Below the pieces are notes generated by a model that saw only the letters and a program-made list of their open reading frames with translations, did no database searches and was not told the DNA's origin. From Ignavibacteriales bacterium (lineage in GTDB: Bacteria; Bacteroidota; Ignavibacteria; Ignavibacteriales; Ignavibacteriaceae), in NCBI GenBank assembly GCA_015709675.1, contig CP054182.1, positions 2,211,448 through 2,275,447 on the forward strand: a DNA stretch of 64,000 bases. The letters run 5' to 3'. The translations under genes were made by a program, and so were the position numbers. Every line of letters starts with the position of its first letter. The stretch's first letter is position 1. This document shows, one piece after another, positions 42,931 to 51,488 of this stretch.

Positions 42931-43461
42931 ATCGCAGGCGCCGAAGAAATCAGAATAAATGAAGAGATCACCGCAAGAACCGTGCGGGTGATTGATTCAG
43001 CAGGAGATCAGCTTGGAGTATTTTTAGTTGCAGATGCAATCCGGCTGGCAAAATCAAAAGAACTTGACCTGGTGGAAATTGCACCAAAAGCAGAACCGCC
43101 GGTTTGCAAAATAATTGATTTCGGCAAGTATAAATATGAAATGCAGAAGCGTGAAAAGACGCAGAAAAAGAATCAGCACGTTTCTGTCATGAAGGAAATC
43201 AGATTTCATCCGAACACGGATTCGCATGATTTCGATTTCAAAACCAAGCACGCGATCGGATTCCTTGAAGACGGCAACAAGGTAAAGGCAGTAGTGGTGT
43301 TCAAGGGGCGCGAGATGGCATATACATCACAGGGAGAGGTATTGCTGAATCAGTTTATTGAACGGGTGAGTGAATATTCAAAAGTTGAAAGCCCCCTGAA
43401 AATGGAAGGGCGTAACATGAGTGTAATTGTGGTCCCGCAAAAGGGCAAAAAGAAAAAATAA
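42931..43461 (+). CDS. infC: Translation initiation factor IF-3, starting at an AUC codon
   Basis: IF-3 binds the 30S subunit, prevents premature joining with 50S and rejects non-canonical start codons. The conserved N-terminus [10 protein letters not shown] is encoded upstream of the first GTG (42982), and the only plausible start in frame is ATC at 42931, seven bases after AGAGG. This gives 176 residues. In E. coli infC begins with AUU, through which IF-3 represses its own synthesis; an AUC start here implies the same feedback. The C-terminal domain ([14 protein letters not shown]) is complete. rpmI follows after 19 bases. Confidence 0.93.
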   Translation: MAGAEEIRINEEITARTVRVIDSAGDQLGVFLVADAIRLAKSKELDLVEIAPKAEPPVCKIIDFGKYKYEMQKREKTQKKNQHVSVMKEIRFHPNTDSHDFDFKTKHAIGFLEDGNKVKAVVVFKGREMAYTSQGEVLLNQFIERVSEYSKVESPLKMEGRNMSVIVVPQKGKKKK

Positions 43462-43480
43462 TCAACAAATAGGAATAACA

Positions 43481-43672
43481 ATGCCTAAAATGAAAAGTAA
43501 CCGCGGAGCTTCCAAAACGTTCAGAAGAACTGCTTCCGGTCAGTTTAAGAGAAAAAAGGCGTATAAGAGCCATATTCTCACCTCCAAATCAACCAAGAGA
43601 AAAAGAAACCTGAGACATGGTACTCTTGTTGATAAAACCAATTTGCAAAAAGTTCAAATAATGCTGCAATAA
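43481..43672 (+). CDS. rpmI: 50S ribosomal protein bL35
   Basis: The 63-residue product starts at ATG 43481 with [16 protein letters not shown], the standard bL35 opening; an upstream in-frame ATG would add non-conserved residues copied from the infC end. It is basic, as expected, and sits between infC and rplT as in most bacteria. In E. coli rpmI and rplT are translationally repressed by bL20; whether that occurs here cannot be seen. Confidence 0.96.
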   Translation: MPKMKSNRGASKTFRRTASGQFKRKKAYKSHILTSKSTKRKRNLRHGTLVDKTNLQKVQIMLQ

Positions 43673-43687
43673 AGGAGAAAATAAGAA

Positions 43688-44035
43688 ATGCCAAGATCTA
43701 AAAATAAAGTTGCAGCTCACAGAAGAAGAAAACGCGTTCTTGAGAGAGCCAAAGGTTACTGGGGTGCCAGGAAAAACGTCTGGACGATTGCCAAGAACCA
43801 CATTGAAAAAGGATTAACTCACGCATTCAGAGACAGACGCCTCAAGAAGAGAGATTACCGCGGTCTTTGGATTATCAGAATTAACGCAGCCGCAAGGATG
43901 CACGGCCTCAGCTATTCAAAGCTGATCCACCTGTTGTCTGAAAAAGAAGTAGGACTTAACAGAAAAGTACTTGCTAAACTTGCTGCTGAACATCCGGCAG
44001 TGTTTGCTGATGTAGTTTCTTACGTAAAAAGTTAA
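43688..44035 (+). CDS. rplT: 50S ribosomal protein bL20
   Basis: The 115-residue product has the bL20 landmarks RSKNKVAAHRRRKRVLERAKGYWGARKN at the N-terminus and RDRRLKKRDYRGLWIIRINAAAR in the middle. bL20 is an early 50S assembly protein and, in many bacteria, a translational repressor of this operon. It follows rpmI by 15 bases with AAAGGAG before the start. Confidence 0.97.
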   Translation: MPRSKNKVAAHRRRKRVLERAKGYWGARKNVWTIAKNHIEKGLTHAFRDRRLKKRDYRGLWIIRINAAARMHGLSYSKLIHLLSEKEVGLNRKVLAKLAAEHPAVFADVVSYVKS

Positions 44036-44056
44036 TCCATAGATACATGTTTCATT

Positions 44057-44096
44057 ATCCTCTCTTCCTTACAAGGGGGAGAGGGTATTTTGTTTT
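44057..44096 (+). terminator. Hairpin and T-rich tract between rplT and pheS, probable attenuator
   Basis: ATCCTCTCTTCCTT can pair with AAGGGGGAGAGGGTAT (one gap) around a short ACA loop. It is followed by TTTTGTTTT, 15 bases before the pheS start. It would reduce transcription into pheST or regulate it. The sequence after the stem is nearly identical to that after the thrS leader hairpin. Confidence 0.65.
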
Positions 44097-44111
44097 AAAG
44101 GGTTATGTCCG

Positions 44112-45122
44112 ATGAAAGAAAAGATTGATGAACTGAAAAACCGGGCTCAGGAGTCTCTGGCTAAAATTAATGACCAGAAATCACTTGAGGAATTCCGTAT
44201 TGCATATCTGGGCAGAAACGGCGCTGTATCAGGCCTGTTTTCTGAACTGAAGAATGTGCCCAAAGAGGAAAAGCCGCAGGTCGGCAATATGCTGAATCAT
44301 CTGCGTGATGAACTGACAGCAGCCTTTACCGAGCTGGCATCTAAATACGAAAACAGCGGCGATGAACCCGCTGCCCGCATTGATCTTTCACTCCCCGGCA
44401 GAGCCCGCGTTATCGGAAGCCGGCATCTGGTTACGCAAACCATGGATGATATTAAAGCCATTTTTAAACGGATGGGCTTCTCGATATATACAGGGCCCGA
44501 AGTTGAATCTGATTACTACAATTTTGAAGCGCTGAACTTCCCTCCGAACCACCCTGCCCGCGATATGCAGGATACCTTTTTTATCAGCGATAATTTTGTT
44601 CTCCGCACGCATACCACTCCCGTGCAGGTGAGAATTATGGAAGCAGGACCACCGCCTGTCCGTGCAATCATGCCCGGCAAAGTGTACCGCAATGAGGATA
44701 TCAACGCACGCAGCCACTGTATCTTTCACCAGATTGACGGTATTGCCGTTGGTGATAATGTCACTTTTATGGAATTAAAAAGCACGCTTCTTTCGTTTGC
44801 AAAAGAATTTTACGGAAGCAGCATTAAGCACCGCTTCAGGGCAAGTTTCTTCCCGTTTACCGAACCGAGTGCAGAGCTTGATGTAACCTGCTTTATCTGC
44901 AGCGGCAAAGGATGCAGAATGTGCAAACATTCCGGCTGGCTCGAAATTCTCGGCTGCGGCATGGTTGACCCTAATGTATTTAAGAGCGTGGGATATGATC
45001 CGGAAAAGATTACCGGTTATGCATTTGGCATGGGTGTTGAGCGTATCGGTATACTGAAATACGGTCTCCCTGATATACGTCTCTATTTTGAAAACGATCT
45101 CAGATTTTTAAGGCAGTTTTAA
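44112..45122 (+). CDS. pheS: Phenylalanyl-tRNA synthetase alpha subunit PheS
   Basis: The 336-residue product has an N-terminal coiled coil (about residues 1-85) that contacts tRNA and a class II catalytic domain. Landmarks are FNFEALNFPPNHPARDMQDTFF, RTHTTPVQVR, GKVYRNEDINARSHCIFHQIDG, and the C-terminal motif 3 region GYAFGMGVERIGILKYGL. With PheT it forms the alpha2-beta2 enzyme. The stop is two bases before the pheT start. Confidence 0.97.
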   Translation: MKEKIDELKNRAQESLAKINDQKSLEEFRIAYLGRNGAVSGLFSELKNVPKEEKPQVGNMLNHLRDELTAAFTELASKYENSGDEPAARIDLSLPGRARVIGSRHLVTQTMDDIKAIFKRMGFSIYTGPEVESDYYNFEALNFPPNHPARDMQDTFFISDNFVLRTHTTPVQVRIMEAGPPPVRAIMPGKVYRNEDINARSHCIFHQIDGIAVGDNVTFMELKSTLLSFAKEFYGSSIKHRFRASFFPFTEPSAELDVTCFICSGKGCRMCKHSGWLEILGCGMVDPNVFKSVGYDPEKITGYAFGMGVERIGILKYGLPDIRLYFENDLRFLRQF

Positions 45123-45124
45123 TC

Positions 45125-47530
45125 ATGGTAATATCACTCAACTGGCTGAAAGAATATATATCGCTTGACGGAATTTCCCCTGAAGAAATTTCTGAAAAGC
45201 TGACCAATGCCGGACTGGAAGTCGAAAAAATGACTGACCAGCGGGCGATGTATAAAGGATTTGTTGCTGCGCATGTGCGGGAGTGCGTTAAACATCCGAA
45301 TGCTGATAAATTGTCTCTCTGCAAAGTGTGGGACGGACAGAATGAACTGAGTGTGGTCTGCGGTGCACCCAATGTTGCAACCGGACAGAAGGTTGTTCTT
45401 GCTTCCATTGGGACACATATTCCCGGAAAAGATTTCGTGATAAAGAAATCCAAAATCCGGGGCGCTGAGTCAGAAGGCATGCTCTGCTCAGAATCAGAAC
45501 TCGCTATCAGTGATAATCACGATGGCATCATGGTTCTTCCTGAAGATACTGAAGCGGGAAAAGATATATCGGACGTGTTAGGACTTAATGATGTAATTTT
45601 TGAGATAGGCATAACACCAAACCGCCCCGATGCACTTTCTCATCTGGGAGTTGCCCGTGACCTGGCGGCGATTTTTGACAGGGAAATCAGGAAACCCTCA
45701 CTGAAAAATTCCACCGCGGCAGATGATATAGATGCACTTGCATCTGTGGAAATTGCTGATGCTCAGGGCTGCCCGCGATATACTGCCAAAGTTATAACAG
45801 ATGTTACTATTGGACCTTCGCCGGAATGGCTTAAGAACAGGATTCAGTCAATCGGGCTCAGGTCAATCAATAATGTGGTGGATGTTACCAATTTTATCTT
45901 GCATGAACTTGGCCAGCCGCTTCATGCATTCGATCTTGATACCCTTGCCGGAAGCAAAATAGTAGTTAATAAAGCCGGTTCACTGAAAGAATTCACCACG
46001 CTCGACTCAAATAAGCGGCAGATGAATCCCGATATCCTCATGATAAACGATGGAAAGAAGGGAGTTGCCATTGCCGGTATCATGGGAGGAGAGAATTCTG
46101 AAGTAACTGCAAATACAAAAAACATACTTTTGGAGAGTGCATATTTTAATCCTTCTGTTATCCGCAAAGGAGCCAAATTCCTTCAGATGAGTTCTGATGC
46201 CTCCTACCGGTTTGAGAGGGGGACAGATCCTGAAATGACTCTTTTTGCCGCTGAACGCGCCGCTGAACTTATTGCTGAGGTTGGCGGGGGAAAACTGATT
46301 GCAGGGACTATTGATATATATCCCTCTGCCATTGAAAAGAGAAAAACGGAACTCCGTTTCAGCCGTATTGAACGGATACTCGGCTTTGCTGTTCCAAAAG
46401 AGAAGGTAGAAAAGATTCTTAAGTCCCTTGAGTTTGTAATCACGGGAGCAACGGATGAAAAACTGATGCTTGAGATTCCCTCATTCCGCCCTGATATTGA
46501 AAGGGAGATTGATGTAATCGAAGAGGTTGTCCGCGTCTATGGATATGAAAATATACCCGATAATATGATTGTGAGTTATCCGGTGCACAACCGTGTTGAC
46601 CAGACCGAGTTTGATGATCAGCTGAAAACCGCACTGACGGGGCTGGGTTATTATGAAGCTATTTCGCTTCCGATGATTTCCGATTGGGAAAGCCGGCTAT
46701 TTGGTGAACCGGTAAAGGTAAAAAACCCTCTCACCGTTGAGATGGAATATCTCAGAACCTCCCTGATCCCGGGTATGCTTCAGAACATCCGCCGGAATAT
46801 TCACGCAGGTGAAAAAACTGTCCGCCTCTTCGAGATCGGCAATGTAATGTCCCGGAGCGGTGAAGGAGAAATCTCCTGGGAGAACCTGAAAGAGGAAACC
46901 CGGTGTGTGCTTGTACTCTCCGGCGAAGCTGAAAGCAAAGAATGGTTCAGAAACGAAAGAAAATATGACATTTTTGACCTGAAAGGGGACCTTGAGAGCC
47001 TTGCCGTCAAGTTTTCTGTTGATTCTTTCACTATTGATTCCTATTATTCTAAAGAGAATATTATCTTTGGCAGTGTGGCAGAGGTTAAGAGCAGGGGGCA
47101 GGTGATCGTAACCGGCGGCAGCATCAGAAAGGAAATTCTCAAAAAGTTCGATATTGATCAGCCGGTGTTTTGCGCGGAGTTTACCATTCGCAGTTTTGCT
47201 GATTCAGTAAAGAAGCAGGAAGGATTCAGGCATCTGCCAAAATTCCCGAAAGTTTTCAGGGATTTCGCCTTTATCCTGGATTCAGGTGTTGAATACAGTG
47301 AACTGTCAGCATTTGTCGAGAAGAATAAATCACCGCTTCTCAGTTCATTCAGATTGTTTGATGTATATGAACACAAAAGTCTGGGTGAGGGCAAAAAGAG
47401 CATGGCGTTTTCACTTGAGTTCTACAACGAAAATGCAACACTGACTGATGAGATTGTTGATAAAGAATTTAATTCATTAATACAAAAAATTTCCAAAAAA
47501 TTTAATGCTCAGTTGAGGGGCAGTAATTGA
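45125..47530 (+). CDS. pheT: Phenylalanyl-tRNA synthetase beta subunit PheT
   Basis: The 801-residue product has the standard beta-subunit order: a tRNA-binding (OB) domain at about residues 40-150 (HPNADKLSLCKVWDG), the B3/B4 editing domain (GYDFRPDIE-type SFRPDIEREIDVIEEVVRVYGY), a pseudo-catalytic class II core and a C-terminal ferredoxin-fold anticodon-binding domain (FPKVFRDFAFILD). It starts immediately after pheS. Its TGA stop overlaps the TTG start of the following coiled-coil gene. Confidence 0.97.
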   Translation: MVISLNWLKEYISLDGISPEEISEKLTNAGLEVEKMTDQRAMYKGFVAAHVRECVKHPNADKLSLCKVWDGQNELSVVCGAPNVATGQKVVLASIGTHIPGKDFVIKKSKIRGAESEGMLCSESELAISDNHDGIMVLPEDTEAGKDISDVLGLNDVIFEIGITPNRPDALSHLGVARDLAAIFDREIRKPSLKNSTAADDIDALASVEIADAQGCPRYTAKVITDVTIGPSPEWLKNRIQSIGLRSINNVVDVTNFILHELGQPLHAFDLDTLAGSKIVVNKAGSLKEFTTLDSNKRQMNPDILMINDGKKGVAIAGIMGGENSEVTANTKNILLESAYFNPSVIRKGAKFLQMSSDASYRFERGTDPEMTLFAAERAAELIAEVGGGKLIAGTIDIYPSAIEKRKTELRFSRIERILGFAVPKEKVEKILKSLEFVITGATDEKLMLEIPSFRPDIEREIDVIEEVVRVYGYENIPDNMIVSYPVHNRVDQTEFDDQLKTALTGLGYYEAISLPMISDWESRLFGEPVKVKNPLTVEMEYLRTSLIPGMLQNIRRNIHAGEKTVRLFEIGNVMSRSGEGEISWENLKEETRCVLVLSGEAESKEWFRNERKYDIFDLKGDLESLAVKFSVDSFTIDSYYSKENIIFGSVAEVKSRGQVIVTGGSIRKEILKKFDIDQPVFCAEFTIRSFADSVKKQEGFRHLPKFPKVFRDFAFILDSGVEYSELSAFVEKNKSPLLSSFRLFDVYEHKSLGEGKKSMAFSLEFYNENATLTDEIVDKEFNSLIQKISKKFNAQLRGSN

Positions 47531-47847
47531 CAGATCAGAACCGTTTTGAGGCATTGCTGAATGAACTTGATTCATTGCAGAATCAGATTGAGGGATTCCT
47601 TGATACCCAGGGGCGGATTGCCGCTGAGAAAACTGAACTGGAACGGAAACTGGCTGAAGCAAAAAAGGAAAATGAATTTCTGAAATTTCAGATTGAAGTA
47701 AATCAGAAAGAACTTGAATCACTGAGGAACCGGGCATTGCAGAACCCCGGAATGAGTGATGCGGAAAAAGAAGAACTTAAAAGCAGGATTGCGGGGGCAA
47801 TCACTTTAATTAATAACCGTTTAGCCGACGGAATAAAAGGCGAATGA
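47527..47847 (+). CDS. Small coiled-coil protein, ZapB-like, upstream of zapA
   Basis: The 106-residue product starts at TTG 47527, overlapping the pheT stop as TTGA. About residues 8-75 are a continuous heptad-rich coiled coil (LLNELDSLQNQIEG, LERKLAEAKKENEFLK). The context, just upstream of zapA, and the coiled-coil character suggest a ZapB-like division-associated protein, although coiled coils cannot be assigned reliably by eye. The zapA gene follows 17 bases later. Confidence 0.65.
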   Translation: MTDQNRFEALLNELDSLQNQIEGFLDTQGRIAAEKTELERKLAEAKKENEFLKFQIEVNQKELESLRNRALQNPGMSDAEKEELKSRIAGAITLINNRLADGIKGE

Positions 47848-47864
47848 AAACGGATAAATAAATC

Positions 47865-48158
47865 GTGTCTGAAAAGAAGAAACTTAAAGTCAAGATCTTC
47901 GATAAAGAATATTCTCTCCTCGTTGATGACGAGGAGTTGGCAAAGGAACTGGCTGAATACGTTAACCGTGTAATGGAAGAAACCAGGGAGGAACTCCCTG
48001 ATCATCCTGCTCAGACAGTTGCAATAATTGCATCATTAAATATTGCCTATGACTTCTTCCTTGAGAAAAACAAGAGTAAGGAATACCTGATTCAGGCCTC
48101 TGATAAGGTAAAACGGATAAAGTTTCTTCTCTCCCAGCCAGATTTATACAATCCATAA
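47865..48158 (+). CDS. zapA: Cell division protein ZapA
   Basis: The 97-residue product starts at GTG 47865. The N-terminal globular part (KLKVKIFDKEYSLLVDDEE) and the C-terminal helix (TVAIIASLNIAYDFFLEKNKSKEYLIQASDKVKRI) fit ZapA, which bundles FtsZ filaments at mid-cell. It is directly followed by a structured non-coding RNA, an arrangement also seen for 6S RNA downstream of zapA in gammaproteobacteria. Confidence 0.88.
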   Translation: MSEKKKLKVKIFDKEYSLLVDDEELAKELAEYVNRVMEETREELPDHPAQTVAIIASLNIAYDFFLEKNKSKEYLIQASDKVKRIKFLLSQPDLYNP

Positions 48159-48159
48159 G

Positions 48160-48375
48160 AGTATTGCGCCTCGCCGGTCGTGAAAAAACAAAAAGAACTA
48201 ACTTTGTTCACTACGGGTTGTTGGCTCACGACGCTGAATACAGGCCTTAATCCGGCTTGCCGGATACGCCCTGCAAAGGGTAACATTGGAAGTACGATGC
48301 TTCGGGCAACTTCCCTCACTATCTGACCACGGGTTCTTTCCCTGTTAGAATAGTGGCCGGCGCGGCGACTTATTT
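48160..48375 (+). ncRNA. ssrS: Structured non-coding RNA, candidate 6S RNA
   Basis: The gap between zapA and rny holds no ORF, but its ends pair: CGCCTCGCCGGTC (48167-48179) with GGCCGGCGCGGCG (48355-48367), 12 of 13 positions including a G-U. Inside are a hairpin at 48180-48211, ATCCGGC-TT-GCCGGAT (48250-48265) inside an outer CAGG/CCTG pair, GGAAGT/ACTTCC (48288-48314), and CACTAT/ATAGTG (48317-48355, sharing its last base with the closing stem). Length of about 200 bases, long closing stem and position after zapA all fit 6S RNA, the RNA polymerase-binding promoter mimic. The branched interior fits less well, so another structured RNA is possible. Confidence 0.55.
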
Positions 48376-48395
48376 TCGGAACTACCGGAGGATGT

Positions 48396-50021
48396 ATGGA
48401 ATTGCTTGATTTGACATATATACTGCTTCTGCTGGTGCTGGCTTTCTGGCTCGGCTGGAAGCTGAACTCCCGCTTAGGTAAGAGGAGCGTTGCCGCAGGT
48501 GAACTGCGCGCTGCCGAAATTATTGATTCGGCAAAGCGCGAGAGTGAAAAAATGGTCACCGACGCAAAAAAAGAGTATGATAAAATTCTCACCGACGCAG
48601 AAAAAGAATCCCAGAATCTTAAACGCGAAAAACTCCTTGAGGTAAAAGATGAGTGGTATAAAAAGAAGGTTGAATACGATTCAGAAGTAAATCAAAAGCG
48701 TCAGAAATTACAAAACCTTGAAAAACAGGTTCAGCAGAGGGAAGAAACAATTGACAGAAAACTTGACACAGTTTCTGCAAAAGAGAGGGAAAACAAAGAG
48801 GCGGAAAAAAATCTGCTCGAACTCAAAAAAAATCTTGACCTGAGAGCAAAAGAACTCGACAGGATTGAGAAAGAACAGAATGAAAAACTTGAAAAAATCT
48901 CAGGTCTCACCGCTGAAGAAGCAAAAGCAATTCTCATAGAAAACATGACCCAGGAAGCAAAAGGGGAAGTAAATAAAGCAGTCAAAGGAATCTATGAAAA
49001 AGCAAAACTTGAAGCCAAAAAAGAATCTCAGAAAGTAATTATCCAGGCAATTCAGCGCACAGCCGCAGAAGTTTCTGTTGAAACTACCGTATCGGTAATT
49101 CAGATTCATAATGATGAACTGAAAGGAAGGATTATCGGTAAGGAGGGAAGAAATATCCGTGCTTTTGAAGCTGCCACCGGAGTGGATGTTATTGTTGATG
49201 ATACACCCGAAGCAGTTATCCTCTCATCTTACGATCAGTTCCGCCGTGAAGTAGCCCGCCTCTCTTTGGAACGCCTGATGGCAGACGGCAGAATTCATCC
49301 GGCAAGAATAGAAGAAGTAGTCGCAAAAGTTGAACATGACCTTGAAGAAGAAATGTTTAAGGAAGGGGAGACTGTTGTTCTGCAGCTCGGTATTCATGGT
49401 GTTCATAATGAGCTTATTAAACTGATTGGCAGGATGAAATACCGCTCAAGCTACGGCCAGAATCTCCTTCAGCACAGTGTTGAAGTTGCATATCTGACCG
49501 GCATCATGGCTGCTGAAATAGGACTTGATGCCAATATGGCAAAACGTGCCGGCCTGTTGCATGATATAGGCAAAACAATGGACCGGATCATGGAAGGTCC
49601 TCATGCACTGATTGGTATGGAGATTACAAAGAAATTCCGTGAGCATCCGATTATCGTGAATGCGGTGGGCAGCCATCACGAAGATATTGAAATGGAACAC
49701 CCGATTGCACCTCTTGTCCAGGCTGCCGATGCAATTTCAGGCGCAAGGCCCGGTGCAAGGAGAGAGCCGATTGAAGGTTATGTAAAGCGTCTTGAAACAC
49801 TCGAGGCGATTGCCCGCTCATTTGAGGGAGTCGCAAAAACCTATGCAATTCAGGCGGGGCGTGAAGTCCGTGTTGTGGTTGAGCACGATAAAGTTGATGA
49901 TATTGTTGCCGATAAACTTGCCTATGATATCGCCCGCAAGATTGAAGATGAAATGCAGTTTCCCGGGCAGATTAAGGTAACCGTCATAAGAGAAGTGCGT
50001 AAAGTACACTTCGCAAAATGA
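48396..50021 (+). CDS. rny: Ribonuclease Y
   Basis: RNase Y is the membrane-anchored endoribonuclease that starts mRNA decay in many bacteria. The 541-residue product has an N-terminal transmembrane helix (about residues 4-22), a long coiled coil (about 30-190), a KH RNA-binding domain (GRIIGKEGRNIRAFEAATGVD) and an HD metal-dependent catalytic domain with HSVEVAYLTGIMAAEIG and LLHDIGK. GGAGG precedes the start by about five bases. The ATG of coaE overlaps the rny stop as ATGA, so the two are coupled. Confidence 0.96.
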   Translation: MELLDLTYILLLLVLAFWLGWKLNSRLGKRSVAAGELRAAEIIDSAKRESEKMVTDAKKEYDKILTDAEKESQNLKREKLLEVKDEWYKKKVEYDSEVNQKRQKLQNLEKQVQQREETIDRKLDTVSAKERENKEAEKNLLELKKNLDLRAKELDRIEKEQNEKLEKISGLTAEEAKAILIENMTQEAKGEVNKAVKGIYEKAKLEAKKESQKVIIQAIQRTAAEVSVETTVSVIQIHNDELKGRIIGKEGRNIRAFEAATGVDVIVDDTPEAVILSSYDQFRREVARLSLERLMADGRIHPARIEEVVAKVEHDLEEEMFKEGETVVLQLGIHGVHNELIKLIGRMKYRSSYGQNLLQHSVEVAYLTGIMAAEIGLDANMAKRAGLLHDIGKTMDRIMEGPHALIGMEITKKFREHPIIVNAVGSHHEDIEMEHPIAPLVQAADAISGARPGARREPIEGYVKRLETLEAIARSFEGVAKTYAIQAGREVRVVVEHDKVDDIVADKLAYDIARKIEDEMQFPGQIKVTVIREVRKVHFAK

Positions 50022-50620
50022 GCAGGCCGGCAAAAATCGCAGTTACCGGGGGTATCGGTTCCGGCAAAACGCTTTTTTGCAGATATCTTTCTGAACTTGG
50101 TGAAACAGTGCTGTTTGCTGATACCATTGCAAAGAGAATTATGGCGGAAGATTCAGTTGTCCGCCAAAAGATTGAAACACTTCTTGGCGAAGAATCCTAC
50201 CTCAACGGAAAACCGAATAATCCATATATAGCCGCAAAAGTATTTTCTGATCCTGAACTCCTTGCCGGTCTGAATGCAATCGTGCATCCGGCAGTAGGGG
50301 CAGAATCCCGGATTCTTATGGACCGGATACTTCAGGAAAAACCGCGTGTATTTTACGAAGCTGCACTCATCTTTGAAGCCAATCTGCAAAAACTGTTTGA
50401 CAAAGTGGTACTCATTACCGCGCCTGATCATCTGCGCATCAGCAGGGCAATGGAGCGTGATAATATATCCCGCGAAAAAGTTGAGGAGAGGATGAGAAAT
50501 CAGATGAACGAAATTACAAAATCAAAACTCGCGGATCTGGTAATCGTAAATGATTCTGACGAACATTCACTCCGCCGGAAAGCCGTTAATTTACTCAATG
50601 AACTTAGCGATGAGCAGTAA
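50018..50620 (+). CDS. coaE: Dephospho-CoA kinase CoaE
   Basis: CoaE phosphorylates dephospho-CoA in the last step of coenzyme A synthesis. The 200-residue product opens with the P-loop TGGIGSGKTLF (about residues 10-20) and has VIHPAVG-type IVHPAVG, and the lid segment AMERDNISREKVEERM typical of the family. It overlaps rny by four bases and the pheA-like gene overlaps its end. Confidence 0.95.
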   Translation: MSRPAKIAVTGGIGSGKTLFCRYLSELGETVLFADTIAKRIMAEDSVVRQKIETLLGEESYLNGKPNNPYIAAKVFSDPELLAGLNAIVHPAVGAESRILMDRILQEKPRVFYEAALIFEANLQKLFDKVVLITAPDHLRISRAMERDNISREKVEERMRNQMNEITKSKLADLVIVNDSDEHSLRRKAVNLLNELSDEQ

Positions 50621-51434
50621 AATACCTGTTATTTCAATACAGGGGGAGCCGGAATCTTACAGTTACAAGACTGTTGTAAAAAGATTCGGACAGTCTTTCG
50701 TTATCCGTTACCGGAAAACATTCCAGGATGCGTTTAATGACGTTCAAAACGGGGATGCTGATTTCGCCCTCCTGCCGTTTATCAATTTCATAACAGGAGA
50801 AATTCCTGAAAACTACTCCCTGCTCTCTGAGTTTCAGTTTCCAGTACACGAGGCAATCACTACAAAACTCGACCATGCACTTCTTGGGAAGCCGGGACTG
50901 GACCTGAAAGCCGTTAAGAATATATATTCTCACCAGCAGGCACTGGCGCAGTGTACGGATTTTTTGCAGCAGGAGGAGTTTGCCTCCGTTAAAATTAAAG
51001 AGGTGCATGATACTGCGGGGGCGAAACTCTACGTGGAAAAAAGCCCCGGAGATTCGGCAATTATTGCTTCCAAATCTTCCGCAAAAGCACTGGGACTAAG
51101 TGTCTTGGCCTACCCGATTCAGAATGATAAACGGAATAAAACCACGTTTTTTCTGATTTCTGCAAAACAGAGGAAGCCATCCGAAGAGGATTATCTGGCT
51201 GTGTTGGGCACGCCTTCCGGAACTGAGGAAGATGCCCAGATGATTTTTAATGTCAGGGATACATCCGTTTCTGTACTCAGAATCTTTACCGAAAAACTGC
51301 CCCGCAAAGCTGCCAAAACATGGTTCCTGATAAAGTTTAAGGGGGACCTAACCCAGAAAAAAGAGATGTACAGTCTGCTCAGGCGTGAAAAGCTTTTCAG
51401 CTATATGAGCGGACTCTTTGGCGGCTCTCTCTGA
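50610..51434 (+). CDS. pheA: Prephenate dehydratase-like protein with altered motifs
   Basis: Prephenate dehydratase converts prephenate to phenylpyruvate for phenylalanine synthesis. Homology shows in IQGEPESYSYKTV, LPFINFITGEI and IYSHQQALAQC. Several usual residues are changed: the ENS motif reads INF, the TRF motif reads TTF, and GSYSE reads ESYSY. Asn, Ser, Gln and the first Thr of the active site seem kept. The C-terminal part lacks the ESRP motif of the regulatory ACT domain, so Phe feedback may be absent. There is no chorismate mutase domain; one is fused to MltG three genes downstream. ATG 50610 is chosen, but ATG 50598 is also in frame. Confidence 0.78.
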   Translation: MSSKIPVISIQGEPESYSYKTVVKRFGQSFVIRYRKTFQDAFNDVQNGDADFALLPFINFITGEIPENYSLLSEFQFPVHEAITTKLDHALLGKPGLDLKAVKNIYSHQQALAQCTDFLQQEEFASVKIKEVHDTAGAKLYVEKSPGDSAIIASKSSAKALGLSVLAYPIQNDKRNKTTFFLISAKQRKPSEEDYLAVLGTPSGTEEDAQMIFNVRDTSVSVLRIFTEKLPRKAAKTWFLIKFKGDLTQKKEMYSLLRREKLFSYMSGLFGGSL

Positions 51435-51488
51435 TTTTGGTTAATCGGCCCGGCAGTAATAATTTTGAAAAGCTAATTTGGAGTTATT

